This document shows, piece after piece, positions 7,575 through 15,895 of a DNA stretch of 48,456 nt. This stretch comes from a bacterium (GTDB taxonomy: Bacteria; Patescibacteriota; Minisyncoccia; UBA6257; GWB1-50-10). A model generated the notes under the pieces. It ran no database searches and was not told the origin of the DNA. It worked only from the letters and a program-made list of their open reading frames with translations. The translations under genes and the position numbers were made by a program. How positions within the stretch are numbered: the stretch's first letter is position 1; each line of letters starts with the position of its first letter. The DNA lies in the NCBI GenBank assembly GCA_030647415.1, contig JAUSKB010000023.1, positions 1-48,456 on the forward strand, read 5' to 3'.

Positions 7575-9278
7575 CTATTTCACATTCAGCCCTTGCGTGA
7601 TTGAGTAGATGGGCATGATGATCGACAGTGCGATAAACCCGACCACAAGCCCCATCACGAGCACGAGAATCGGTTCCAGCAAGCTCGTGAGATTCTGCAC
7701 GCTCGTTTCCACCTCCTCGGTGAAATACTCGGCAAGATACCGGAGGTTTTCTTCCAAATTTCCGGTGCTCTCCCCGACTTTGATCATACCGGTCAGTATG
7801 GGTGGAAAGAGGTGGGGTTTCTGCGACATGTGCGTTGCCATCTCTTCGCCGCGGCGCACCGCTTCGATAATCCGTTCGACCTCCCGTTGGTAGTACAGAT
7901 TATGAAACGTTACCCGCGTCACCGCGAGCGAGTCAACGAGTGTCATGCCGCTCCCCAGCAGGATTGCGAGCGATCGGGAAAAGTTCGCGAGCGTAATGTT
8001 CACCACGATTTTCGAGACCACCGGCAGGAGAAGTATGAGCCGGTCAAAGTAGAAGTGAATCTTCCTGAACGAGATGGCGCCGCGGAGCGCGATAATTGCC
8101 ACCACCAGCACGCCGCCCGCAAGGTACCCCTTCGTCTGGATGAATTCCATGAACGCGATGAGGAGCCGGGTGGTGAACGGCAGCGCGACGTGGAGACTCG
8201 TGAATATCGGGAGGATTTTCGGGAAGATGAAGACGGTAAGCCCGATGGACATGCCGAGGGTCGCAACGAGCACGATTGCCGGATATATCATGGCGGATTT
8301 CGCCCGGCCGCGAATGTCATGCTGTTTTTTCAGCTCCTTCGAGAGGTGCAGCAGGTTCTGGGAAAGGTTGCCGGAGGCCTCACCGACCTTCACCATACTG
8401 ATGAAAAATTCCCCGAACGATTTCTGGTACTTCCCGAGCGCCTGGGCGAGCGTCTGCCCGTTGTTCACGCCTCGGATAACCTCCGCCACGACCTTCACGA
8501 GGCGCTTCGAGGGGAGCTGTGCCTGGATGAGGCGAAGCCCTTCAATGAGCGGCAGTCCGCTATGGATGGCGACCGAGAGGTGCCGCGCGAAGTTTATCCG
8601 CTCCTGAATCGAGATATGGGGCGCCCCGCCGAATGAGATGTTGAGTGAGAGCCCCTTCCCCTTCTTACTCGCCTCTGTTTCTTTTTCTTCTGTTTTCTGC
8701 CGCCCGTTGCTCTTTGTTGGTTGTCCCGCGACCCTCCTCGAGATAAAAAATGTATCGAGCCATCGTTTCTTGGTTATGGGTGGTGTCCCCGTCGGCGCCG
8801 ATGTCGGAACTGCCGGTACGGCGTCTGCTTCCGTCGGTTTTGCCTGCGCGAGCGTCGCAATCCGTGGTTCCGGTTTTACTACCATCGGAACATCCATCTC
8901 CCCTCCCTTCTCCTCTGTTTTTTGCTCTCCGTTGTTGGTTGCTCGTTGTGTCACCCTCGGCGCAGGAATCACTGATGGAGCGTCTGTTTCCCCCATTTTT
9001 TCTCTTGTCTCTCGTCTTTTATCTTCTCCGATCCGCATCTCGCTTCCCCTCTCTGTTTCTACTCCTTTTTCTTTTTTCTTCTTTCTTTTATCTTCTCCCA
9101 GTGTGCGCCGCGTGCTGGTCCCTACCTGTACGATTGGCAGACGGTAGACAGGGCTCGCGGTTGCCACGCGTGACGCCACGCCCGAATGACTGGCGGTATC
9201 TTGTTGGGCTGACCCTCCCGCCGGTGCGGAGACCGTCGGGACGGCTGGTTTTCTGAAAAGTCGCGAAAATAGGGACAC
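7575..9278 (-). CDS. pilC: Type IV pilus inner-membrane platform protein
   Basis: PilC/GspF family platform protein that couples the PilB motor to filament growth. Two GspF domains are visible, at about residues 225-340 (ERINFARHLSVAIHSGLPLIEGL, KVGEASGNLSQNL) and 420-550 (FSRSLAILLGSGMTLVDSL, KVGESTGNLEENL), each followed by membrane segments. The protein ends with GLNVK. Family members are usually about 400 residues; this one is 567 because of a 200-residue N-terminal extension. That extension is low-complexity and charged (KRKKKKEKG, EQKTEEKGGE, RQKTEEKETE), encoded by repeated DNA words, and probably disordered in the cytoplasm. pilB lies 40 nt upstream. Confidence 0.93.
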   Translation of the reverse strand: MSLFSRLFRKPAVPTVSAPAGGSAQQDTASHSGVASRVATASPVYRLPIVQVGTSTRRTLGEDKRKKKKEKGVETERGSEMRIGEDKRRETREKMGETDAPSVIPAPRVTQRATNNGEQKTEEKGGEMDVPMVVKPEPRIATLAQAKPTEADAVPAVPTSAPTGTPPITKKRWLDTFFISRRVAGQPTKSNGRQKTEEKETEASKKGKGLSLNISFGGAPHISIQERINFARHLSVAIHSGLPLIEGLRLIQAQLPSKRLVKVVAEVIRGVNNGQTLAQALGKYQKSFGEFFISMVKVGEASGNLSQNLLHLSKELKKQHDIRGRAKSAMIYPAIVLVATLGMSIGLTVFIFPKILPIFTSLHVALPFTTRLLIAFMEFIQTKGYLAGGVLVVAIIALRGAISFRKIHFYFDRLILLLPVVSKIVVNITLANFSRSLAILLGSGMTLVDSLAVTRVTFHNLYYQREVERIIEAVRRGEEMATHMSQKPHLFPPILTGMIKVGESTGNLEENLRYLAEYFTEEVETSVQNLTSLLEPILVLVMGLVVGFIALSIIMPIYSITQGLNVK

Positions 9279-9318
9279 AGGAAACGAGTGTTGGTGCGGG
9301 ATACGGTCCCGCCGGAAC

Positions 9319-10581
9319 TTATTCGTACACGATGCGAAGCACCTCCTCGATTGTCGTCACGCCCTCCTGCGCCTTCATGAGGCCGTCTTCGATCATCGTT
9401 TTCATGCCGTGCTTCACGGCGACGGTCCTGATCTGCGCCGCATCTGCTCGGCCCACGATAAGCGGGCGGATCTCCTCATTCACGTCGAGCACTTCGTAGA
9501 TACCGATGCGGCCCTTGTAGCTTTTCTGGTCGCACTGCTCGCACCCAGGACCAGCCGTGTACACCTTGTCGATGAGAAGGCTCTTTGCGAGCGGCGCGAT
9601 GCTCTTGAGCTCTGCAAGATTCAGCTTCTTTTTGATGCGGCAGGAGGGGCAAACGACGCGGACCAGGCGTTGCGCGACGACGATGTTCACGGTGGAAGCC
9701 AAGAGGAACGGCGGCGCGCCCATGTCGGTGAGCCGCGGGAAGGTGGTCGCCGCATCATTCGTGTGGAGTGTGGAGAGCACGAGGTGGCCGGTCAGTGCCG
9801 CGTTCACGGCGATGCTCGCCGTCTCGTCGTCGCGAATCTCCCCCACCATGATGATGTTCGGGTCCTGCCGGAGGATGGAGCGCAGTCCCGAGGCGAAGGT
9901 GAACCCCGCCGACACGTTCACCGGCATCTGCGTGATGCCCTCGATGGAGTACTCGATGGGGTCCTCGATGGTGACGATGGAGGCGTCCCGGGTGTTCAGG
10001 AGCTTTATCATCGTGTAAAGCGTCGTCGTTTTTCCGGAGCCGGTCGGACCGTTCGTGAGAAGCATTCCGTACGGCTTCTTGATGGCGTAATCAAGCTGTT
10101 CGAGCTGGAGGGGGTTGAACCCAAGCTGTGCCAAACCGACTGATTTGTCGCTCGCCGCGAGGATGCGCATCACGCAGTTCTCGCCGTAGTAGGTCGGCGC
10201 AATCGAGACGCGGATGTCGATGTCGGATTCCCCGACGACCGGTCGGTCCTTCGCTCCCTTCGTCTCGGCAGGCACATGGACGCGAAACCGCCCGTCTTGC
10301 GGCACATGGTGGATGTCGGTCTTCAGCCCCGAGAGCACCTTGATGCGGGTAATGACCTCGGAGTGGATGCCCTTTGGCAACTCCACGTCGTCGTGCAGGA
10401 TACCGTCAATGCGCTCACGGACGAACACCCGGGTTTCCGCCGGGTCAATGTGGATGTCCGAGGCGCGTGCCGCGTAGGCGTGGCGCACGATGAGGTCCAC
10501 GAGCTTGATGACCGACACCTCCGCGTGCTCCTTCGCCACCTGTTCGGCAATCTGGGTCTTGAGTTCTAGAGCGTTCTCCAT
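9319..10581 (-). CDS. pilB: Type IV pilus extension ATPase
   Basis: GspE/PilB-type hexameric ATPase that powers pilus extension. Visible motifs are Walker A GPTGSGKTT at 178-186, the Asp box TIEDPIEY near 205-212, Walker B IIMVGEIRDDE near 243-253, the His box LSTLHTND near 270, and a tetracysteine zinc site (VCPSC near 309 and CEQC near 349). At 420 residues it lacks the N1E domain of the usual 560-residue PilB and begins within the N2 domain (SDIHIDP). The short length and EIRDDE could also fit a PilT-like protein, but the zinc site and position before pilC favour PilB. It is the first gene of the operon, with an inverted repeat over its promoter. Confidence 0.93.
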   Translation of the reverse strand: MENALELKTQIAEQVAKEHAEVSVIKLVDLIVRHAYAARASDIHIDPAETRVFVRERIDGILHDDVELPKGIHSEVITRIKVLSGLKTDIHHVPQDGRFRVHVPAETKGAKDRPVVGESDIDIRVSIAPTYYGENCVMRILAASDKSVGLAQLGFNPLQLEQLDYAIKKPYGMLLTNGPTGSGKTTTLYTMIKLLNTRDASIVTIEDPIEYSIEGITQMPVNVSAGFTFASGLRSILRQDPNIIMVGEIRDDETASIAVNAALTGHLVLSTLHTNDAATTFPRLTDMGAPPFLLASTVNIVVAQRLVRVVCPSCRIKKKLNLAELKSIAPLAKSLLIDKVYTAGPGCEQCDQKSYKGRIGIYEVLDVNEEIRPLIVGRADAAQIRTVAVKHGMKTMIEDGLMKAQEGVTTIEEVLRIVYE

Positions 10582-10586
10582 GAATA

Positions 10587-10608
10587 CGTACGTAGTATAG
10601 CACGTACG
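10587..10608 (-). promoter_or_regulatory. pilB -10 box inside an inverted repeat (candidate operator)
   Basis: The arms CGTACGT (10587-10593) and ACGTACG (10602-10608) enclose the minus-strand -10 box TATACT (10594-10599), 12 nt before the pilB ATG. A second inverted repeat (GGACGTTT and AAACGTCC, 10610-10642) lies just upstream. Dyad symmetry centred on the -10 suggests repressor control of the pilus operon, which is inference. Confidence 0.5.
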
Positions 10609-10675
10609 CGGACGTTTGACGTCCTTCGAACGTTAAACGTCCCACATATTGATCCGTCTGACGCCTCGCGTATAC

Positions 10676-10701
10676 AAAAACGGACCCCATTGGGGGGTCC
10701 G
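10676..10701 (-). terminator. Minus-strand intrinsic terminator
   Basis: Stem CGGACCCC/GGGGTCCG at 10681-10701, followed on the minus strand by five Ts. No protein gene lies immediately upstream on that strand (10702-10803), so it either insulates pilB from antisense transcription through the tRNA or ends an unrecognised short RNA. Confidence 0.6.
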
Positions 10702-10803
10702 CTCTACGCTGATTATTGGATGACTCACCGTAGAAACGTTCGTTGTATGCATGCCACTGCATTGCCGATGCCGGGGCGGCGTTGTAGAGTGTGAACAGTG
10801 AAT

Positions 10804-10874
10804 TGGGGGGTCGTCTAACGGTAGGACAGCGGCCTTTGAAGCCGTGAATTGGGGTTCGATTCCCTGCCCCCCAG
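10804..10874 (+). tRNA. tRNA-Gln (anticodon TTG)
   Basis: A full cloverleaf can be folded. The acceptor TGGGGGG pairs with CCCCCCA. The D-arm contains CTAACGGTAGGAC. The anticodon stem is GCGGC/GCCGT with loop CTTTGAA (anticodon TTG). The T-arm has loop TTCGATT, and the discriminator is G. The 3' CCA is not encoded and must be added. A GC hairpin at 10916-10934 follows. Confidence 0.95.
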
Positions 10875-10915
10875 CACCGATTTTGTTCGAGCGGAGCGAG
10901 AGTATAAAATCGAGT

Positions 10916-10934
10916 GCCCCGCCAACGGCGGGGC
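10916..10934 (+). terminator. GC-rich hairpin downstream of tRNA-Gln
   Basis: GCCCCGCC and GGCGGGGC arms with an AAC loop, nested in a larger imperfect inverted repeat (CGATTTT at 10878 and AAAATCG at 10940). The U-tract is weak, so it may serve 3' processing instead of termination. Confidence 0.4.
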
Positions 10935-11041
10935 GTTCGAAAATCGAAGGGCGGAGCATGTGCAAATCAGCAGGGTACTGTCGTATCCATAGTATGTGTA
11001 AGTCATCTATCCTATTCCCGCCTCCATCCCGCTAATAGTGG

Positions 11042-11047
11042 TAGAAT
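11042..11047 (+). promoter_or_regulatory. -10 box placed for a leaderless transcript
   Basis: TAGAAT ends 6 nt before the ATG at 11054, so the RNA should begin at or next to the start codon. The same spacing recurs before several other genes in the window. Confidence 0.55.
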
Positions 11048-11053
11048 GAGTAC

Positions 11054-11374
11054 ATGCGTTCCTGGATCATCGCCATCTTCGCACTTCTCCTCACCGCCGT
11101 CCTCGGCGCGGGGACGGTATACCTGTACCAAATCGCGCCGGTCATCGGCGAAGCGAATCGGACGATTGCGGAGGCAAACTCGCTCATTGCCGAGGTGCAT
11201 TTGGCCCTCGAACAAGCAAACCGCGCCGTCGGTGCTGTCGCGCCGGTCGTAGAGGAAGCGCAGGAAACAATCAAGCGGGCGGAGGATGCCACCAACAAAG
11301 CGAACGCAGCTGTCGAAAACGCGCCCGCAGAAGCGCTCAAAAACATCCCCTTCCTGAATTGGTTCGTCCGGTAA
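11054..11374 (+). CDS. Small membrane-anchored coiled-coil protein (106 aa), unknown function
   Basis: Family not recognised. One N-terminal membrane anchor (WIIAIFALLLTAVLGAGTVYLY, about residues 4-25) is followed by about 65 Ala/Glu-rich residues with heptad character (EANRTIAEANSLIAEVHLALE, VVEEAQETIKRAED), a predicted extracytoplasmic coiled coil. It ends with the more hydrophobic NIPFLNWFVR. The start at 11054 fits a leaderless -10 box. It is a single gene, convergent with the flavoprotein at 11475. Confidence 0.75.
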   Translation: MRSWIIAIFALLLTAVLGAGTVYLYQIAPVIGEANRTIAEANSLIAEVHLALEQANRAVGAVAPVVEEAQETIKRAEDATNKANAAVENAPAEALKNIPFLNWFVR

Positions 11375-11398
11375 CGGGATTTATCTGTTCTCCTCAAT

Positions 11399-11490
11399 AC
11401 ATTCGCGCTGGCGCGCTCAGTATCTCCTCACCTTTGTTCGTCGGCACATTCGCGCTGGTGCGCTCAGTATCTCCTCACCTTTGTTCGTCG
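11399..11490. repeat. Tandem pair of 45-bp repeats at a convergent gene end
   Basis: 11399-11443 and 11446-11490 differ at one base and contain a GCGCTGGCGC-type palindrome and GCTCAGTATCTCCTCACC. The second copy encodes the last codons and stop of the flavoprotein. A third diverged copy is at 38334-38374, again at the 3' end of a minus-strand gene (recQ) facing a convergent gene. Confidence 0.8.
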
Positions 11491-12770
11491 ACCGCGCTTG
11501 AACCCGCCACGAAGCCGGTGGTCCAACAGAGCTGGAGACTGTACCCGCCGGACGGCCGGTCGATGTCGAGCACGTCGCCCACGAGGTAGAGGTTCGGAAC
11601 CTTCCGCGAGCGCATCGTTTTGAAATCAACCTCGGCGAGCGCAACGCCGCCCGAAGTAACCACCGCCCTCATGACGCCGAGGAGCCCCGTGACATGGAGT
11701 TCCAGCGCCTTCGCCTGCCGCACAAAACGCTCGCGCTCTTCGCGCGTCAAACTGTGGCAGGCGGTAGTGTCGCGGATGCCCGCCCGCTCCACGAGAATGG
11801 GGGCGAGAGCCGCGGGCACCAGGCCGCCCAGCACGTTTTTAAAGTGCCGGTTCTTCTCTGCGTCCACGATTTCGAGGACCTGGCGATCCAGCGCACCGTG
11901 GTCGAGTGAGGGGAAGAGGTCAAGTAACAGCGACACCTCCCCGTACTTCAGGAGCTCTCCGATATCCCGGCTCATATTCAGGACCATGGGGCCGCTCACG
12001 CCGAAATGTGTGAAGAGGAGCCGTCCTTTTTTTGAATCCTGCTTCACGCCATTCTGGACCACCGTGAGCTTCACATCCGGGAGCACCACGCCAGACAGGC
12101 GCCGCGCCCACACGTCGCCGAGTGACACGGGCACCAGCGCCGCTTCCTGTTCCGCGATCGTGTGGCCCATATCCGCAAGCCACCGGAAGCCATCCCCCGT
12201 CGAACCGGTCTCCGGCCGTGATTTCCCTCCCGTCGCGATGACGAACGACCGAGCACGAACGCTTCCTTTGTTTCGTACCCGCACCGCCTCGATAACGTCC
12301 CCGCGCCGTACGAATCCGGTGACGGCAGAATCGCATGACACCGTCACTTTCCCGCGTTTCAGGTATTTCACGAGCGCGTCACGCACCGATACGGCGCGAT
12401 TGCTCACGGGAAAAACCCGCAATCCCTCCTCCACTTTTGTCGGCACGCCGTTCGTGTGAAAAAAATCGAGCGTTTCCTTGACGCCAAACTGCGCGAACGC
12501 GGAAAAGAGGAACTGGTCGTTTTTCCTGAACTTCGAGAGAAATTTTCGCGTGTCGAGCTCCCCGTTCGTAAGATTGCACCGCCCGCCTCCCGTGATGAGG
12601 AGCTTCTTCCCGAGCTCGGGGTTTTGTTCGATGAGGAGCACTCGGGCGTCGAGCTCCGCCGCGCGTCCGGCCGCCATCATGCCCGCCGGCCCGCCACCTA
12701 TAACGATGACGTCCCACGGTCCCGCACTACTTCGCGATGTAGTCGCTTCATACATTTGTCCGGTCATCAT
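11475..12770 (-). CDS. HI0933/YhiN-family flavoprotein (NAD(P)/FAD-dependent oxidoreductase)
   Basis: FAD-binding oxidoreductase of unknown substrate. The dinucleotide-binding motif VIVIGGGPAGMMAAGRAAE is at about residues 21-39. The family signature KKLLITGGGRCNLTNGE is near 55-72, ATGGKSRPETGSTGDGFRWL is in the middle, and the C-terminal LVGDVLDIDRPSGGYSLQ motif is present. Length (431 aa) is normal for the family. The N-terminal residues MYEATTSRSSAG come from a palindrome (ACTAC...GTAGT) that is repeated at 14855-14875. The start could also be Met6 (12755). The gene is divergent from the transglutaminase-like gene, with a 44-nt gap. Confidence 0.9.
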   Translation of the reverse strand: MMTGQMYEATTSRSSAGPWDVIVIGGGPAGMMAAGRAAELDARVLLIEQNPELGKKLLITGGGRCNLTNGELDTRKFLSKFRKNDQFLFSAFAQFGVKETLDFFHTNGVPTKVEEGLRVFPVSNRAVSVRDALVKYLKRGKVTVSCDSAVTGFVRRGDVIEAVRVRNKGSVRARSFVIATGGKSRPETGSTGDGFRWLADMGHTIAEQEAALVPVSLGDVWARRLSGVVLPDVKLTVVQNGVKQDSKKGRLLFTHFGVSGPMVLNMSRDIGELLKYGEVSLLLDLFPSLDHGALDRQVLEIVDAEKNRHFKNVLGGLVPAALAPILVERAGIRDTTACHSLTREERERFVRQAKALELHVTGLLGVMRAVVTSGGVALAEVDFKTMRSRKVPNLYLVGDVLDIDRPSGGYSLQLCWTTGFVAGSSAVDEQR

Positions 12771-12802
12771 ATACCGTTTAGACAGGAGAGGAAACGCAGG
12801 TG

Positions 12803-12808
12803 TATAGT
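12803..12808 (+). promoter_or_regulatory. -10 box placed for a leaderless transcript
   Basis: TATAGT is followed by 6 nt and the ATG at 12815, supporting that start over the upstream in-frame GTG at 12800, which would lie inside the promoter. Confidence 0.5.
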
Positions 12809-12814
12809 TGTTTT

Positions 12815-14689
12815 ATGGGTTCCCTTGAAATCCCGCCAATGAACGAGCCAGAGGTGCCCTCCGGGGCGGAAACGACCGTACGCTCGGAACGCGCGGAAAA
12901 TCTCGCAACTCGATTCGAGCAGCGGGTCACCGGGGCGGCACAGCTCCTCCGGCAGGAAATCGAGCGAATCGTACCCGAGCCCGATGCGCGCGAGACGCTC
13001 CGGGAGCAGCTCGCCGAGCTGAAACGCGCCGCGAGCGAGTTCGCCGCCGCGCGGGAACCCGAGGTGGCGCTGAATCACCTCCTCGCCCTCGAGAGCGCGC
13101 GGGCGGGCATCGCGGACGTTCGCGCAACGCTCCCCGTGCCGGACGAGCACCGGGTCGTCGCTGACGCCCTCTTTCGCCACCTCGACGCCGTCCTAGAGTC
13201 GGCGCCGCTGCCCATCATGGGCGCGACGCCCGAAGAGAGCGCGCGGCAAGTGGACGCATTCGTCAAAACGCAGGCTGCCGCGCCGTACGCGAAAATCCTC
13301 AGTGAGGCCTCCGGGCGAGCGCAGAGCAGTACAGAGATCGCAGTGCGCTCCGTTCTCGAGCGCCTCTCGAACCGGATTCCGAGTGAGAAGCTCAACAGGC
13401 TCGTGGAGGCGGCGAGCAAGCTCTCCGGGCGGGCCGCGTTCGCGCTCTCCGCGCTCGGCGTCGGCATCCTCGCGCTCGGTAGCACCGCGGAAGCGGCTGT
13501 GGGCGACATCTCCGTGACGGACCACGCCGGGGAGCGAGGCATCGAGCTCCGGAATGGCGCCACTGGTGAGACCGTCCGGTTCGTCACCCTCATGGACCTC
13601 GACGCCCACCGAACGGAGCAGAACCCGTCGAACCCCCTCTTCGATCGGGTGAAGGAGGCTGATGTGAAAGTGTACGGCGTCGAATACTCGCTGGCGGACC
13701 CGGAGGCGTTCACGAACGCCGTCGTCGCCGACGCGAAATTCACGGCATCTGAGCTGGACGTGTCGCTCGACAAGGTCGGCCCGACGACCCTGTGTACTCT
13801 GGTGAGCCGGATGGTCGAGCGGCGGCTCGCGTACAACTATGCCGTACTGGAAAAAGATGAGAGCGGCCACACGACCCCCGCCGCCAAGGAGGAGGATGTC
13901 CGCATCTCAAAGATACCAATCGACGAGATGTACCTCTCGGGCGGCACGGGAGTGTGCCGACACTACGCGGCGCTCGTCGAGAAGGTCGGCGAAACCATCA
14001 TCGCCGAGGGTCTCGTGCCGTGGTGCGCCGGGGTCGCGTTCGACGAGGTGCAGAGCAACGAACTGACCCACGCCTGGAACGCGGTCTACCTGAACGCCGA
14101 CGGCGACGGGAAAACCGTCGCGGTCGCGTACCTAGACGCCACGTGGCACGACGCTGGGGATTCCGGCAGGTCCCGGTGGCCGCTCGATGCCCTCAACCCG
14201 GAGCACCCTTCGATTGCCGAGAGCGCACACCTGGTGCTGCCGCTCTCGCCCGACGAGCTCATCGAGGCGTACACCAAACTCACCCAGCTGGATTTGGGCG
14301 GCGTCGAGTCGCGCGTCATGCACGAGCGCGTGTTCGCGACATACTTCGAGAAGTACCGAGACATCCAGAAAAACGGCGACTCCGCTTCGCCCGAGGCAAC
14401 CGAAGTACTGACCGAAATGCGCAACTACGCGCTACAAATCGGAATCCTCGGCGATGGGAAGGAAAACCACCTCACCACCATCGCGCGGGAGCGGTACTTC
14501 AATGCGACGGAGAAGCTGATTGATATCTACCTCGCGCAGGGAAACATCGAGCAGGCTGCCGCCCTGATTGAGGAAGGGCTCTCGTTCGCCAACCTGCTCA
14601 AGGGCAAGTTCATCAACTGGGACTTCTACAAGCTCCGCCTCAATCAGGTCAAGGCCACGCTGACAACCGGCGCATCCCGAAGCGACTGA
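12815..14689 (+). CDS. Transglutaminase-like membrane protein (624 aa)
   Basis: Papain-fold transglutaminase-like protein with unknown substrate. The N-terminal 200 residues are helical and charged (SERAENLATRFEQR, ELKRAASEFAAARE). A hydrophobic stretch, AAFALSALGVGILALGSTAEAA, about residues 206-228, is the only membrane segment. The catalytic triad is readable as Cys in GTGVCRHYAALVEK, His in ELTHAWNAVYLN and Asp in VAYLDATWHD, in the order and spacing expected of the superfamily. A helical C-terminal tail follows. Such domains act as proteases or amide-bond-forming enzymes; which applies here cannot be read from the sequence. GC content is high and codon use uniform with the neighbours. 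Confidence 0.75.
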   Translation: MGSLEIPPMNEPEVPSGAETTVRSERAENLATRFEQRVTGAAQLLRQEIERIVPEPDARETLREQLAELKRAASEFAAAREPEVALNHLLALESARAGIADVRATLPVPDEHRVVADALFRHLDAVLESAPLPIMGATPEESARQVDAFVKTQAAAPYAKILSEASGRAQSSTEIAVRSVLERLSNRIPSEKLNRLVEAASKLSGRAAFALSALGVGILALGSTAEAAVGDISVTDHAGERGIELRNGATGETVRFVTLMDLDAHRTEQNPSNPLFDRVKEADVKVYGVEYSLADPEAFTNAVVADAKFTASELDVSLDKVGPTTLCTLVSRMVERRLAYNYAVLEKDESGHTTPAAKEEDVRISKIPIDEMYLSGGTGVCRHYAALVEKVGETIIAEGLVPWCAGVAFDEVQSNELTHAWNAVYLNADGDGKTVAVAYLDATWHDAGDSGRSRWPLDALNPEHPSIAESAHLVLPLSPDELIEAYTKLTQLDLGGVESRVMHERVFATYFEKYRDIQKNGDSASPEATEVLTEMRNYALQIGILGDGKENHLTTIARERYFNATEKLIDIYLAQGNIEQAAALIEEGLSFANLLKGKFINWDFYKLRLNQVKATLTTGASRSD

Positions 14690-14708
14690 GCGTCCGGCAC
14701 AGACGAAA

Positions 14709-14738
14709 CGGCCGCCAGCCGAATCCGGCTGGCGGCCG
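14709..14738 (+). terminator. GC-rich terminator after the transglutaminase-like gene
   Basis: 13-bp perfect stem (14709-14721 with 14726-14738, loop AATC), followed by CTTTG. The U-tract is short. Confidence 0.6.
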
Positions 14739-14759
14739 CTTTGCCGTGCACCCGAGACC

Positions 14760-14885
14760 CTACCGCACCGTGTTCGAGACCGTCGTCGTCGCCGTCACCC
14801 GGAAGCCGAATGACTTCAGGGCGCAGACTACCGCCGCCACGTCCCATAACCCCGCACTACTTCGCGATGTAGTCGGTTCACTCAT
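14760..14885 (-). pseudogene. Chimeric 41-codon remnant: flavoprotein 5' end joined to coiled-coil protein 3' end
   Basis: The short ORF reads MSEPTTSRSSAGLWDV..., matching the first residues of the flavoprotein at 12770 (EATTSRSSAGPWDV). It ends SFGFRVTATTTVSNTVR, matching the C-terminus of the secreted protein at 15021 (SFGIRASATTTVSSTLP). The DNA match to the flavoprotein extends into its promoter (TATGAT then CATC/CAT). It therefore combines a duplicated promoter and start with a duplicated gene end. It is probably not a functional protein, though it has a start and stop and could be expressed. Confidence 0.65.
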
Positions 14886-14927
14886 TCGTCAGTCATCATA
14901 CCACACGCCCGGGCGCCGTCCGCCTTT

Positions 14928-14960
14928 ACACAACAGGCCGCTGGAGGCGGCCTGTTGTGT
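14928..14960. terminator. Strong hairpin between remnant and secreted coiled-coil gene
   Basis: Perfect 14-bp stem starting ACACAACAGG with a 5-nt loop. It lies downstream of the minus-strand gene at 15021. No long T-run follows on either strand. Confidence 0.55.
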
Positions 14961-15020
14961 ATGCCTACTACATTGAGTGGTGAGTGGCTAAATCCTTCCA
15001 CTTTCGGCGGAAATTACTCC

Positions 15021-15887
15021 CTACGGTAGCGTACTCGAAACCGTCGTCGTGGCTGATGCTCGAATCCCGAAGGAGCGCAACCCCTTCATGATGGTCTCCG
15101 CGTCCTTCCGAGCCGTCTTCAGGTCATCTTCCCCCGCTTTGATTTTCACGCGGGCGTCCTGAAGCGCTTTCAAATTCGCCTGCATCATCGCCTGGTCGCC
15201 GTTGTCCGGCGAGAGGTTCGCGATAAGCGCGAGCGCGGCATTCGCCTGGATGGTAGCGTCCGCCGTCTTCACCTGCATGTCCGCAAGTGAGGTTTGGAGG
15301 GCAGAAACGTCCTTGCCGCTTGACGCCGCAGCAGAAATGCGGGTATCCAGCTTCATCGCAAGGTCCGATATAGATTTTGCGACGCTTGTGGTGCGCCCGG
15401 CAGCCGCCGTGATAGCCGCCTTCGGCATGACGAGCGCAAAGATGCGGTACAACTTTGTGATGGACTGGATGTCGCTCCGGAACGTCGCGGCATCCGTATC
15501 AGCATGGATCTTTGCCTTCAGGTCCGTGAGCTCCACGAGGTGCGCTTTGATTGAGGCATCGAGCGATCCCTTCTCATCGACACCGATGCGCTGCATCGCC
15601 TGGATGCGTGCATTCTGTTGCTCGAGCTTTGCGATTCGGCGGTCAATTTCCTGGTCAGCCCGCGCCGTCGCACGCGCTTTGAGATCTGCTTTGATATTGG
15701 TTCGCGCGCCGGTCTCAAACTCCACCTTCACGCCCCCCACCCGAACGGGGCCGTTCACGTCCACATTCGCCTTCAGACCACCACCCACATCCGTCACCTC
15801 GGCAAGCGCCGGAAACGCGATGCCGCCGACGAGCGCCACCGCGATGGAGAATGCAAAAAATGATTTTGTATAAAAAATGTTTTTCAT
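15021..15887 (-). CDS. Secreted helical/coiled-coil protein, unknown function
   Basis: A signal peptide (MKNIFYTKSFFAFSIAVALVGG...ALA) is followed by a short segment (VNGPVRVGGVKVEFET) and about 220 residues of alpha-helical sequence. Its coiled-coil character is clear (ARADQEIDRRIAKLEQQNARIQAMQ, DASIKAHLVELTDLKAKIHAD). The C-terminus (SFGIRASATTTVSSTLP) recurs in the remnant at 14760. No enzymatic motif is seen. It is 8 nt downstream of a single-span membrane protein gene, so the two form an operon and may act together at the cell surface. Confidence 0.8.
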   Translation of the reverse strand: MKNIFYTKSFFAFSIAVALVGGIAFPALAEVTDVGGGLKANVDVNGPVRVGGVKVEFETGARTNIKADLKARATARADQEIDRRIAKLEQQNARIQAMQRIGVDEKGSLDASIKAHLVELTDLKAKIHADTDAATFRSDIQSITKLYRIFALVMPKAAITAAAGRTTSVAKSISDLAMKLDTRISAAASSGKDVSALQTSLADMQVKTADATIQANAALALIANLSPDNGDQAMMQANLKALQDARVKIKAGEDDLKTARKDAETIMKGLRSFGIRASATTTVSSTLP

Positions 15888-15895
15888 GGAGTTGA

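Noticed and set aside
9319-10581. Retraction ATPase PilT in place of PilB
   Set aside because: The length is short, but the tetracysteine zinc site and first position before pilC are PilB traits.
10633-10965. Minus open frame across tRNA-Gln
   Set aside because: It reads the complement of the tRNA (the familiar GGQGIEPQF-type artefact) and has no initiation signals.
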